Shown here: positions 22,528 to 35,120 of the stretch, piece after piece
How the letters are laid out: each line of letters begins with the position of its first letter
Numbering within the stretch: position 1 is the stretch's first letter
Origin: Utricularia gibba
Lineage: Eukaryota > Streptophyta > Magnoliopsida > Lamiales > Lentibulariaceae
NCBI GenBank assembly: GCA_002189035.1
Contig: NEEC01000032.1
Span: 27,364-91,363, forward strand
DNA length: 64,000 nucleotides
Direction: 5' to 3'
Position numbers and translations under genes: made by a program
The notes under the pieces: generated by a model
Told to the model about the DNA's origin: nothing
The model's input: only the letters and a program-made list of their open reading frames with translations
The model's database searches: none

Positions 22528-25500
22528 TGCATCCTAAAAATCACACGTGCACGGATTCATTAAAAATAAATATTTACGCATATCCAGATTATATAACAGT
22601 GTTGGGATAAGTGATGCCACGAAATTCATGATGTAGCATGTGACTTTTTTCCAACTTGATCGCATAGTAGATGAATTCTGACACCATATGTTTTGGCTTT
22701 TGATTGATGCATTTAGTTGCTATGATACTTCTGATTCTTGATGCACCATTCCCGTATACCATGTCTCTAGTGGCTATTTGATTCTTTTGCCTTGTATGTT
22801 GTTCGCATCAATTTCGAGAACATGAAGCACATTATTAAATGCAGTCACCACGGAATGCCACGTGAGACACTTTTCGTTGTGGCTTGTTTTAATATGTCCA
22901 CAGTTATCGGACAAACGTAACTCCAAATTATAATACTTGGAGCTCGAAAAGGGCTTCCCAACAGTGTGCTATGAAGAGCAAGGATCTGCATGTTATGCAA
23001 GAGGTGCTTCGCGGACCAGGATGTGCGACGTAGTCATTTCATTGCGCATCATCATTCGGGGTGCATCCTAAAAATCACACGTGCACGGGATTCATTAAAA
23101 ATAAATATTTACGCATATCCAGAGTGTATAACAGTGTTGGGATAAGTGATGCCACGAAATTCATGATGTAGCATGTGACTTTTTTCCAACTTGATCGCAT
23201 AGTAGATGAATTCTGACACCATATGTTTTGGCTTTTGATTGATGCATTTAGTTGCTATGATACTTCTGATTCTTGATGCACCATTCCCGTATACCATGTC
23301 TCTAGTGGCTATTTGATTCTTTTGCCTTGTATGTTGTTCGCATCAATTTCGAGAACATGAAGCACATTATTAAATGCAGTCACCACGGAATGCCACGTGA
23401 GACACTTTTCGTTGTGGCTTGTTTTTAATATGTCCACAGTTATCGGACAAACGTAACTCCAAATTATAATACTTGGAGCTCGAAAAGGGCTTCCCAACAG
23501 TGTGCTATGAAGAGCAAGGATCTGCATGTTATGCAAGAGGTGCTTCGCGGACCAGGATGTGCGACGTAGTCATTTCATTGCGCATCATCATTCGGGGTGC
23601 ATCCTAAAAATCACACGTGCACGGGATTCATTAAAAATAAATATTTACGCATATCCAGAGTGTATAACAGTGTTGGGATAAGTGATGCCACGAAATTCAT
23701 GATGTAGCATGTGACTTTTTTCCAACTTGATCGCATAGTAGATGAATTCTGACACCATATGTTTTGGCTTTTGATTGATGCATTTAGTTGCTATGATACT
23801 TCTGATTCTTGATGCACCATTCCCGTATACCATGTCTCTAGTGGCTATTTGATTCTTTTGCCTTGTATGTTGTTCGCATCAATTTCGAGAACATGAAGCA
23901 CATTATTAAATGCAGTCACCACGGAATGCCACGTGAGACACTTTTCGTTGTGGCTTGTTTTTAATATGTCCACAGTTATCGGACAAACGTAACTCCAAAT
24001 TATAATACTTGGAGCTCGAAAGGGCTTCCCAACAGTGTGCTATGAAGAGCAAGGATCTGCATGTTATGCAAGAGGTGCTTCGCGGACCAGGATGTGCGAC
24101 GTAGTCATTTCATTGCGCATCATCATTCGGGGTGCATCCTAAAAATCACACGTGCACGGATTCATTAAAAATAAATATTTACGCATATCCAGAGTGTATA
24201 ACAGTGTTGGGATAAGTGATGCCACGAAATTCATGATGTAGCATGTGACTTTTTTCCAACTTGATCGCATAGTAGATGAATTCTGACACCATATGTTTTG
24301 GCTTTTGATTGATGCATTTAGTTGCTATGATACTTCTGATTCTTGATGCACCATTCCCGTATACCATGTCTCTAGTGGCTATTTGATTCTTTTGCCTTGT
24401 ATGTTGTTCGCATCAATTTCGAGAACATGAAGCACATTATTAAATGCAGTCACCACGGAATGCCACGTGAGACACTTTTCGTTGTGGCTTGTTTTTAATA
24501 TGTCCACAGTTATCGGACAAACGTAACTCCAAATTATAATACTTGGAGCTCGAAAAGGGCTTCCCAACAGTGTGCTATGAAGAGCAAGGATCTGCATGTT
24601 ATGCAAGAGGTGCTTCGCGGACCAGGATGTGCGACGTAGTCATTTCATTGCGCATCATCATTCGGGGTGCATCCTAAAAATCACACGTGCACGGGATTCA
24701 TTAAAAATAAATATTTACGCATATCCAGAGTGTATAACAGTGTTGGGATAAGTGATGCCACGAAATTCATGATGTAGCATGTGACTTTTTTCCAACTTGA
24801 TCGCATAGTAGATGAATTCTGACACCATATGTTTTGGCTTTTGATTGATGCATTTAGTTGCTATGATACTTCTGATTCTTGATGCACCATTCCCGTATAC
24901 CATGTCTCTAGTGGCTATTTGATTCTTTTGCCTTGTATGTTGTTCGCATCAATTTCGAGAACATGAAGCACATTATTAAATGCAGTCACCACGGAATGCC
25001 ACGTGAGACACTTTTCGTTGTGGCTTGTTTTTAATATGTCCACAGTTATCGGACAAACGTAACTCCAAATTATAATACTTGGAGCTCGAAAAGGGCTTCC
25101 CAACAGTGTGCTATGAAGAGCAAGGATCTGCATGTTATGCAAGAGGTGCTTCGCGGACCAGGATGTGCGACGTAGTCATTTCATTGCGCATCATCATTCG
25201 GGGTGCATCCTAAAAATCACACGTGCACGGGATTCATTAAAAATAAATATTTACGCATATCCAGATTATATAACAGTGTTGGGATAAGTGATGCCACGAA
25301 ATTCATGATGTAGCATGTGACTTTTTTCCAACTTGATCGCATAGTAGATGAATCTGACACCATATGTTTTGGCTTTTGATTGATGCATTTAGTTGCTATG
25401 ATACTTCTGATTCTTGATGCACCATTCCCGTATACCATGTCTCTAGTGGCTATTTGATTCTTTTGCCTTGTATGTTGTTCGCATCAATTTCGAGAACATG

Positions 25501-28500
25501 AAGCACATTATTAAATGCAGTCACCACGGAATGCCACGTGAGACACTTTTCGTTGTGGCTTGTTTTTAATATGTCCACAGTTATCGGACAAACGTAACTC
25601 CAAATTATAATACTTGGAGCTCGAAAGGGCTTCCCAACAGTGTGCTATGAAGAGCAAGGATCTGCATGTTATGCAAGAGGTGCTTCGCGGACCAGGATGT
25701 GCGACGTAGTCATTTCATTGCGCATCATCATTCGGGGTGCATCCTAAAAATCACACGTGCACGGATTCATTAAAAATAAATATTTACGCATATCCAGAGT
25801 TATATACAGTGTTGGGATAAGTGATGCCACGAAATTCATGATGTAGCATGTGACTTTTTTCCAACTTGATCGCATAGTAGATGAATCTGACACCATATGT
25901 TTTGGCTTTTGATTGATGCATTTAGTTGCTATGATACTTCTGATTCTTGATGCACCATTCCCGTATACCATGTCTCTAGTGGCTATTTGATTCTTTTGCC
26001 TTGTATGTTGTTCGCATCAATTTCGAGAACATGAAGCACATTATTAAATGCAGTCACCACGGAATGCCACGTGAGACACTTTTCGTTGTGGCTTGTTTTT
26101 AATATGTCCACAGTTATCGGACAAACGTAACTCCAAATTATAATACTTGGAGCTCGAATAGGGCTTCCCAACAGTGTGCTATGAAGAGCAAGGATCTGCA
26201 TGTTATGCAAGAGGTGCTTCGCGGACCAGGATGTGCGACGTAGTCATTTCATTGCGCATCATCATTCGGGGTGCATCCTAAAAATCACACGTGCACGGAT
26301 TCATTAAAAATAAATATTTACGCATATCCAGATTATATAACAGTGTTGGGATAAGTGATGCCACGAAATTCATGATGTAGCATGTGACTTTTTTCCAACT
26401 TGATCGCATAGTAGATGAATTCTGACACCATATGTTTTGGCTTTTGATTGATGCATTTAGTTGCTATGATACTTCTGATTCTTGATGCACCATTCCCGTA
26501 TACCATGTCTCTAGTGGCTATTTGATTCTTTTGCCTTGTATGTTGTTCGCATCAATTTCGAGAACATGAAGCACATTATTAAATGCAGTCACCACGGAAT
26601 GCCACGTGAGACACTTTTCGTTGTGGCTTGTTTTTAATATGTCCACAGTTATCGGACAAACGTAACTCCAAATTATAATACTTGGAGCTCGAAAGGGCTT
26701 CCCAACAGTGTGCTATGAAGAGCAAGGATCTGCATGTTATGCAAGAGGTGCTTCGCGGACCAGGATGTGCGACGTAGTCATTTCATTGCGCATCATCATT
26801 CGGGGTGCATCCTAAAAATCACACGTGCACGGGATTCATTAAAAATAAATATTTACGCATATCCAGATTATAAACAGTGTTGGGATAAGTGATGCCACGA
26901 AATTCATGATGTAGCATGTGACTTTTTTCCAACTTGATCGCATAGTAGATGAATTCTGACACCATATGTTTTGGCTTTTGATTGATGCATTTAGTTGCTA
27001 TGATACTTCTGATTCTTGATGCACCATTCCCGTATACCATGTCTCTAGTGGCTATTTGATTCTTTTGCCTTGTATGTTGTTCGCATCAATTTCGAGAACA
27101 TGAAGCACATTATTAAATGCAGTCACCACGGAATGCCACGTGAGACACTTTTCGTTGTGGCTTGTTTTTAATATGTCCACAGTTATCGGACAAACGTAAC
27201 TCCAAATTATAATACTTGGAGCTCGAAAAGGGCTTCCCAACAGTGTGCTATGAAGAGCAAGGATCTGCATGTTATGCAAGAGGTGCTTCGCGGACCAGGA
27301 TGTGCGACGTAGTCATTTCATTGCGCATCATCATTCGGGGTGCATCCTAAAAATCACACGTGCACGGATTCATTAAAAATAAATATTTACGCATATCCAG
27401 AGTGTATAACAGTGTTGGGATAAGTGATGCCACGAAATTCATGATGTAGCATGTGACTTTTTTCCAACTTGATCGCATAGTAGATGAATTCTGACACCAT
27501 ATGTTTTGGCTTTTGATTGATGCATTTAGTTGCTATGATACTTCTGATTCTTGATGCACCATTCCCGTATACCATGTCTCTAGTGGCTATTTGATTCTTT
27601 TGCCTTGTATGTTGTTCGCATCAATTTCGAGAACATGAAGCACATTATTAAATGCAGTCACCACGGAATGCCACGTGAGACACTTTTCGTTGTGGCTTGT
27701 TTTTAATATGTCCACAGTTATCGGACAAACGTAACTCCAAATTATAATACTTGGAGCTCGAAAGGGCTTCCCAACAGTGTGCTATGAAGAGCAAGGATCT
27801 GCATGTTATGCAAGAGGTGCTTCGCGGACCAGGATGTGCGACGTAGTCATTTCATTGCGCATCATCATTCGGGGTGCATCCTAAAAATCACACGTGCACG
27901 GGATTCATTAAAAATAAATATTTACGCATATCCAGATTATAACAGTGTTGGGATAAGTGATGCCACGAAATTCATGATGTAGCATGTGACTTTTTTCCAA
28001 CTTGATCGCATAGTAGATGAATTCTGACACCATATGTTTTGGCTTTTGATTGATGCATTTAGTTGCTATGATACTTCTGATTCTTGATGCACCATTCCCG
28101 TATACCATGTCTCTAGTGGCTATTTGATTCTTTTGCCTTGTATGTTGTTCGCATCAATTTCGAGAACATGAAGCACATTATTAAATGCAGTCACCACGGA
28201 ATGCCACGTGAGACACTTTTCGTTGTGGCTTGTTTTTAATATGTCCACAGTTATCGGACAAACGTAACTCCAAATTATAATACTTGGAGCTCGAAAAGGG
28301 CTTCCCAACAGTGTGCTATGAAGAGCAAGGATCTGCATGTTATGCAAGAGGTGCTTCGCGGACCAGGATGTGCGACGTAGTCATTTCATTGCGCATCATC
28401 ATTCGGGGTGCATCCTAAAAATCACACGTGCACGGATTCATTAAAAATAAATATTTACGCATATCCAGATTATATAACAGTGTTGGGATAAGTGATGCCA

Positions 28501-28630
28501 CGAAATTCATGATGTAGCATGTGACTTTTTTCCAACTTGATCGCATAGTAGATGAATTCTGACACCATATGTTTTGGCTTTTGATTGATGCATTTAGTTG
28601 CTATGATACTTCTGATTCTTGATGCACCAT
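22528..28630. repeat. Core-type satellite block 1
   Basis: Near-canonical monomers start near 22528, 23061, 23597, 24132, 24667, 25203, 25737, 26271, 26805, 27340, 27875 and 28409. They are almost identical apart from a hypervariable spot after CATATCCAG, where AGTGTATAAC, ATTATATAAC, AGTTATATAC, ATTATAAAC and ATTATAAC all occur. The block ends inside a monomer at about 28630. Confidence 0.9.
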
Positions 28631-29470
28631 TCCCCATGTCTCTACATGTCGCATCAATAGAACATGAAGCACATTATTTGCAGTTGCTTTTTCGTTGTGG
28701 CCCACAGTTGTAACTGGAGCTTGTGTGCTATGAAGAGCAAGGATCTGCATGTTATTGCTTCGCGGAGGAAGTCATGCGCATCATCATTCGCACCTAAAAA
28801 TCACACGTGCATTCATTAAAAATGCATATCCACCACCATGATGTAGCATGTGACTTGATCGCACTGACACCATATGATTGATGCACTATGATACTTCTGA
28901 TTCTTGATGGTATGTCTCTAGTGGCTATTTGAATGTTGTTCGCATCAATTTCGAGAACATGAAGCACACAGTCACCACGGAATGCCACGTGAGACACTTT
29001 TCGTTGTGGCTTGTTTTTAATATGTCCACAGTTATCGGACAAACGTAACTCCAAATTATAATACTTGGAGCTTTTGTGCTATGTCTGCATGTTATGCAAG
29101 AGGTGCTTCGCTGTGCGATAGTGCGCATGCATCACACGTGCATGCATATCCAGCAGCTTCATGATGTAGCATGTGACTTTGCGCATAGTAGATGTGACAG
29201 ATTGATGCATTTAGTTGCTATGATACTTCTGATTCTTGATGCACCATGTCTCTAGTGGCTATTTGATTCTTTTGCATGTTGTTCATCAATTTCGTTGCAG
29301 TCATGCCACGTGAGACAATCACACGTGCACGTATTCAAACATAAATAAATACGCATGCAGCTTCCATGTGGGGCTTCCCACGAATGTTCATGATGTACAT
29401 GTGATTGCCAAATTTGAATCGCATAGTTTTGATTCTGCATGTTATGCATGCTTCGCGGATATAGTCATTT
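28631..29470. repeat. Scrambled satellite segment 1
   Basis: Satellite words occur in roughly normal order, but most of the sequence between them is lost. Unit heads (AATCACACGTGC-like) appear near 28793, 29133 and 29320 and then at the normal head near 29489, so spacings are about 340, 187 and 169 bp instead of 536. A near-normal island lies at about 28919-29070. No foreign sequence is recognisable. Normal monomers resume at about 29470. Confidence 0.85.
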
Positions 29471-32400
29471 CATTGCGCATCATCATTCGGGGTGCATCCT
29501 AAAAATCACACGTGCACGGATTCATTAAAAATAAATATTTACGCATATCCAGACAGTGTTGGGATAAGTGATGCCACGAAATTCATGATGTAGCATGTGA
29601 CTTTTTTCCAACTTGATCGCATAGTAGATGAATCTGACACCATATGTTTTGGCTTTTGATTGATGCATTTAGTTGCTATGATACTTCTGATTCTTGATGC
29701 ACCATTCCCGTATACCATGTCTCTAGTGGCTATTTGATTCTTTTGCCTTGTATGTTGTTCGCATCAATTTCGAGAACATGAAGCACATTATTAAATGCAG
29801 TCACCACGGAATGCCACGTGAGACACTTTTCGTTGTGGCTTGTTTTTAATATGTCCACAGTTATCGGACAAACGTAACTCCAAATTATAATACTTGGAGC
29901 TCGAAAAGGGCTTCCCAACAGTGTGCTATGAAGAGCAAGGATCTGCATGTTATGCAAGAGGTGCTTCGCGGACCAGGATGTGCGACGTAGTCATTTCATT
30001 GCGCATCATCATTCGGGGTGCATCCTAAAAATCACACGTGCACGGGATTCATTAAAAATAAATATTTACGCATATCCAGAGTGTATAACAGTGTTGGGAT
30101 AAGTGATGCCACGAAATTCATGATGTAGCATGTGACTTTTTTCCAACTTGATCGCATAGTAGATGAATTCTGACACCATATGTTTTGGCTTTTGATTGAT
30201 GCATTTAGTTGCTATGATACTTCTGATTCTTGATGCACCATTCCCGTATACCATGTCTCTAGTGGCTATTTGATTCTTTTGCCTTGTATGTTGTTCGCAT
30301 CAATTTCGAGAACATGAAGCACATTATTAAATGCAGTCACCACGGAATGCCACGTGAGACACTTTTCGTTGTGGCTTGTTTTTAATATGTCCACAGTTAT
30401 CGGACAAACGTAACTCCAAATTATAATACTTGGAGCTCGAAAAGGGCTTCCCAACAGTGTGCTATGAAGAGCAAGGATCTGCATGTTATGCAAGAGGTGC
30501 TTCGCGGACCAGGATGTGCGACGTAGTCATTTCATTGCGCATCATCATTCGGGGTGCATCCTAAAAATCACACGTGCACGGATTCATTAAAAATAAATAT
30601 TTACGCATATCCAGAGTGTATAACAGTGTTGGGATAAGTGATGCCACGAAATTCATGATGTAGCATGTGACTTTTTTCCAACTTGATCGCATAGTAGATG
30701 AATTCTGACACCATATGTTTTGGCTTTTGATTGATGCATTTAGTTGCTATGATACTTCTGATTCTTGATGCACCATTCCCGTATACCATGTCTCTAGTGG
30801 CTATTTGATTCTTTTGCCTTGTATGTTGTTCGCATCAATTTCGAGAACATGAAGCACATTATTAAATGCAGTCACCACGGAATGCCACGTGAGACACTTT
30901 TCGTTGTGGCTTGTTTTTAATATGTCCACAGTTATCGGACAAACGTAACTCCAAATTATAATACTTGGAGCTCGAAAAGGGCTTCCCAACAGTGTGCTAT
31001 GAAGAGCAAGGATCTGCATGTTATGCAAGAGGTGCTTCGCGGACCAGGATGTGCGACGTAGTCATTTCATTGCGCATCATCATTCGGGGTGCATCCTAAA
31101 AATCACACGTGCACGGATTCATTAAAAATAAATATTTACGCATATCCAGAGTGTATAACAGTGTTGGGATAAGTGATGCCACGAAATTCATGATGTAGCA
31201 TGTGACTTTTTTCCAACTTGATCGCATAGTAGATGAATTCTGACACCATATGTTTTGGCTTTTGATTGATGCATTTAGTTGCTATGATACTTCTGATTCT
31301 TGATGCACCATTCCCGTATACCATGTCTCTAGTGGCTATTTGATTCTTTTGCCTTGTATGTTGTTCGCATCAATTTCGAGAACATGAAGCACATTATTAA
31401 ATGCAGTCACCACGGAATGCCACGTGAGACACTTTTCGTTGTGGCTTGTTTTTAATATGTCCACAGTTATCGGACAAACGTAACTCCAAATTATAATACT
31501 TGGAGCTCGAAAAGGGCTTCCCAACAGTGTGCTATGAAGAGCAAGGATCTGCATGTTATGCAAGAGGTGCTTCGCGGACCAGGATGTGCGACGTAGTCAT
31601 TTCATTGCGCATCATCATTCGGGGTGCATCCTAAAAATCACACGTGCACGGATTCATTAAAAATAAATATTTACGCATATCCAGAGTGTATAACAGTGTT
31701 GGGATAAGTGATGCCACGAAATTCATGATGTAGCATGTGACTTTTTTCCAACTTGATCGCATAGTAGATGAATTCTGACACCATATGTTTTGGCTTTTGA
31801 TTGATGCATTTAGTTGCTATGATACTTCTGATTCTTGATGCACCATTCCCGTATACCATGTCTCTAGTGGCTATTTGATTCTTTTGCCTTGTATGTTGTT
31901 CGCATCAATTTCGAGAACATGAAGCACATTATTAAATGCAGTCACCACGGAATGCCACGTGAGACACTTTTCGTTGTGGCTTGTTTTTAATATGTCCACA
32001 GTTATCGGACAAACGTAACTCCAAATTATAATACTTGGAGCTCGAAAAGGGCTTCCCAACAGTGTGCTATGAAGAGCAAGGATCTGCATGTTATGCAAGA
32101 GGTGCTTCGCGGACCAGGATGTGCGACGTAGTCATTTCATTGCGCATCATCATTCGGGGTGCATCCTAAAAATCACACGTGCACGGATTCATTAAAAATA
32201 AATATTTACGCATATCCAGAGTGTATAACAGTGTTGGGATAAGTGATGCCACGAAATTCATGATGTAGCATGTGACTTTTTTCCAACTTGATCGCATAGT
32301 AGATGAATTCTGACACCATATGTTTTGGCTTTTGATTGATGCATTTAGTTGCTATGATACTTCTGATTCTTGATGCACCATTCCCGTATACCATGTCTCT

Positions 32401-33110
32401 AGTGGCTATTTGATTCTTTTGCCTTGTATGTTGTTCGCATCAATTTCGAGAACATGAAGCACATTATTAAATGCAGTCACCACGGAATGCCACGTGAGAC
32501 ACTTTTCGTTGTGGCTTGTTTTTAATATGTCCACAGTTATCGGACAAACGTAACTCCAAATTATAATACTTGGAGCTCGAAAAGGGCTTCCCAACAGTGT
32601 GCTATGAAGAGCAAGGATCTGCATGTTATGCAAGAGGTGCTTCGCGGACCAGGATGTGCGACGTAGTCATTTCATTGCGCATCATCATTCGGGGTGCATC
32701 CTAAAAATCACACGTGCACGGATTCATTAAAAATAAATATTTACGCATATCCAGATTATATAACAGTGTTGGGATAAGTGATGCCACGAAATTCATGATG
32801 TAGCATGTGACTTTTTTCCAACTTGATCGCATAGTAGATGAATCTGACACCATATGTTTTGGCTTTGATTGATGCATTTAGTTGCTATGATACTTCTGAT
32901 TCTTGATGCACCATTCCCGTATACCATGTCTCTAGTGGCTATTTGATTCTTTTGCTTGTATGTTGTTCGCATCAATTTCGAGAACATGAAGCACATTATT
33001 AAATGCAGTCACCACGGAATGCCACGTGAGACACTTTTCGTTGTGGCTTGTTTTTAATATGTCCACAGTTATCGGACAAACGTAACTCCAAATTATAATA
33101 CTTGGAGCTC
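29471..33110. repeat. Core-type satellite block 2 (535-bp variant run)
   Basis: Monomers start near 29489, 30018, 30553, 31089, 31624, 32159 and 32694. Equivalent points at 30066, 30601, 31136, 31671 and 32206 are spaced exactly 535 bp, the shorter form with CACGGATTC. The last monomer changes to the GATGAATCTGAC and GGCTTTGATTG forms before the scrambled segment begins. Confidence 0.9.
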
Positions 33111-33790
33111 GATTCCCAACAGTGTGCTATGAAGAGCAAGGATCTGCATGTTATGCCTTCGCGGACCAGGATGTGCGACGTAGTCATTTCATTGCGCATC
33201 ATCATTCGCATGTGCATGATATTCACACCATATGTTTTGGCATCATTACATTTAGTTGCTATGATACTTCTGATTCTTGATGCACCATTCCCGTATACCA
33301 TGGTGGAGATGTCTTTTGCCTTGTGTTGTTCGCATCTAGAATGTGAAGCAGTTTGGCACTGAATGCGTACCAGATTGTGCCTATGGATAATATGTCACTA
33401 GATTATCGCATCGTTCCAAATTATAATTATTGGAGCTCGAGTCTACCCACACTGCTGCCGTGAGAGTTGCATGTGCTTGAGTTGCTGATCGGCCAGTTAT
33501 CGACATAACGTATTAAATTATATCATTCGTTGCATTTCAAATAACACGTGCACGTGTGCTATGAAGAGCAAGGATCTGCATGTTATGCAAAACATATCAT
33601 TAGCATGCAGAGTGTATAACATTCCATGTGAAACTTGATCGCATCACACGATTCATTCTATGATGATATGCATGTGAATTTGATTCAATCGATCGCATCA
33701 TTGATTAATAACAGTGTAAGTTTTGTGCTATTCTGCATGTTATATGCATGTTAGTCATGCGCATATGATGTTGCATATCTTGATGTGATG
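33111..33790. repeat. Scrambled satellite segment 2
   Basis: This is the most diverged stretch of the array. Satellite words such as TGAAGAGCAAGGATCTGCAT, CTTCTGATTCTTGATGCACC and AACTTGATCGCAT are present. They are joined by sequence not found in the canonical unit, including GGTGGAGATGTC near 33302 and GATTATCGCATCGTTCC near 33402. Normal sequence resumes at ATGATGTAGCATGTGAC near 33797. No open frame or foreign element is recognised. Confidence 0.8.
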
Positions 33791-34910
33791 CCACCATGAT
33801 GTAGCATGTGACTTTTTTCCAACTTGATCGCATAGTAGATGAATTCTGACACCATATGTTTTGGCTTTTGATTGATGCATTTAGTTGCTATGATACTTCT
33901 GATTCTTGATGCACCATTCCCGTATACCATGTCTCTAGTGGCTATTTGATTCTTTTGCCTTGTATGTTGTTCGCATCAATTTCGAGAACATGAAGCACAT
34001 TATTAAATGCAGTCACCACGGAATGCCACGTGAGACACTTTTCGTTGTGGCTTGTTTTTAATATGTCCACAGTTATCGGACAAACGTAACTCCAAATTAT
34101 AATACTTGGAGCTCGAAAAGGGCTTCCCAACAGTGTGCTATGAAGAGCAAGGATCTGCATGTTATGCAAGAGGTGCTTCGCGGACCAGGATGTGCGACGT
34201 AGTCATTTCATTGCGCATCATCATTCGGGGTGCATCCTAAAAATCACACGTGCACGGATTCATTAAAAATAAATATTTACGCATATCCAGAGTGTATAAC
34301 AGTGTTGGGATAAGTGATGCCACGAAATTCATGATGTAGCATGTGACTTTTTTCCAACTTGATCGCATAGTAGATGAATTCTGACACCATATGTTTTGGC
34401 TTTTGATTGATGCATTTAGTTGCTATGATACTTCTGATTCTTGATGCACCATTCCCGTATACCATGTCTCTAGTGGCTATTTGATTCTTTTGCCTTGTAT
34501 GTTGTTCGCATCAATTTCGAGAACATGAAGCACATTATTAAATGCAGTCACCACGGAATGCCACGTGAGACACTTTTCGTTGTGGCTTGTTTTTAATATG
34601 TCCACAGTTATCGGACAAACGTAACTCCAAATTATAATACTTGGAGCTCGAAAAGGGCTTCCCAACAGTGTGCTATGAAGAGCAAGGATCTGCATGTTAT
34701 GCAAGAGGTGCTTCGCGGACCAGGATGTGCGACGTAGTCATTTCATTGCGCATCATCATTCGGGGTGCATCCTAAAAATCACACGTGCACGGATTCATTA
34801 AAAATAAATATTTACGCATATCCAGATTATATAACAGTGTTGGGATAAGTGATGCCACGAAATTCATGATGTAGCATGTGACTTTTTTCCAACTTGATCG
34901 CATAGTAGAT
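33791..34910. repeat. Core-type satellite block 3
   Basis: This block holds about two canonical monomers (heads near 34230 and 34765) between scrambled segments 2 and 3. The sequence is indistinguishable from core blocks 2 and 4. Confidence 0.9.
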
Positions 34911-35120
34911 GAATACACCATATGACACTATGATACATTCTTGATGCACCATTCCCGTATACCATGTCTCTAGCTATTTGATATGTTATCAATTTCGAGA
35001 ACATGATGCCATGTGTAATAACAGTTATTGCTTTGTGATGTCACGAATGAGTGATGTGTTGGACCCTTCCATGTTGATTAGCTGACACCATATGAATGCA
35101 TTCTATGAGAATGCACCATT
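34911..35120. repeat. Scrambled satellite segment 3
   Basis: The monomer is normal up to GTAGATGAAT near 34914, then collapses into short satellite words with new joins. It includes CTTCCATGTTGATT at 35066-35079 and ATGAGAATGCA at 35105-35115, neither of which occurs in the canonical unit. Both recur in the same order in segment 4 (51353-51388). Normal sequence resumes at CCATTCCCGTATACC. Confidence 0.82.
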
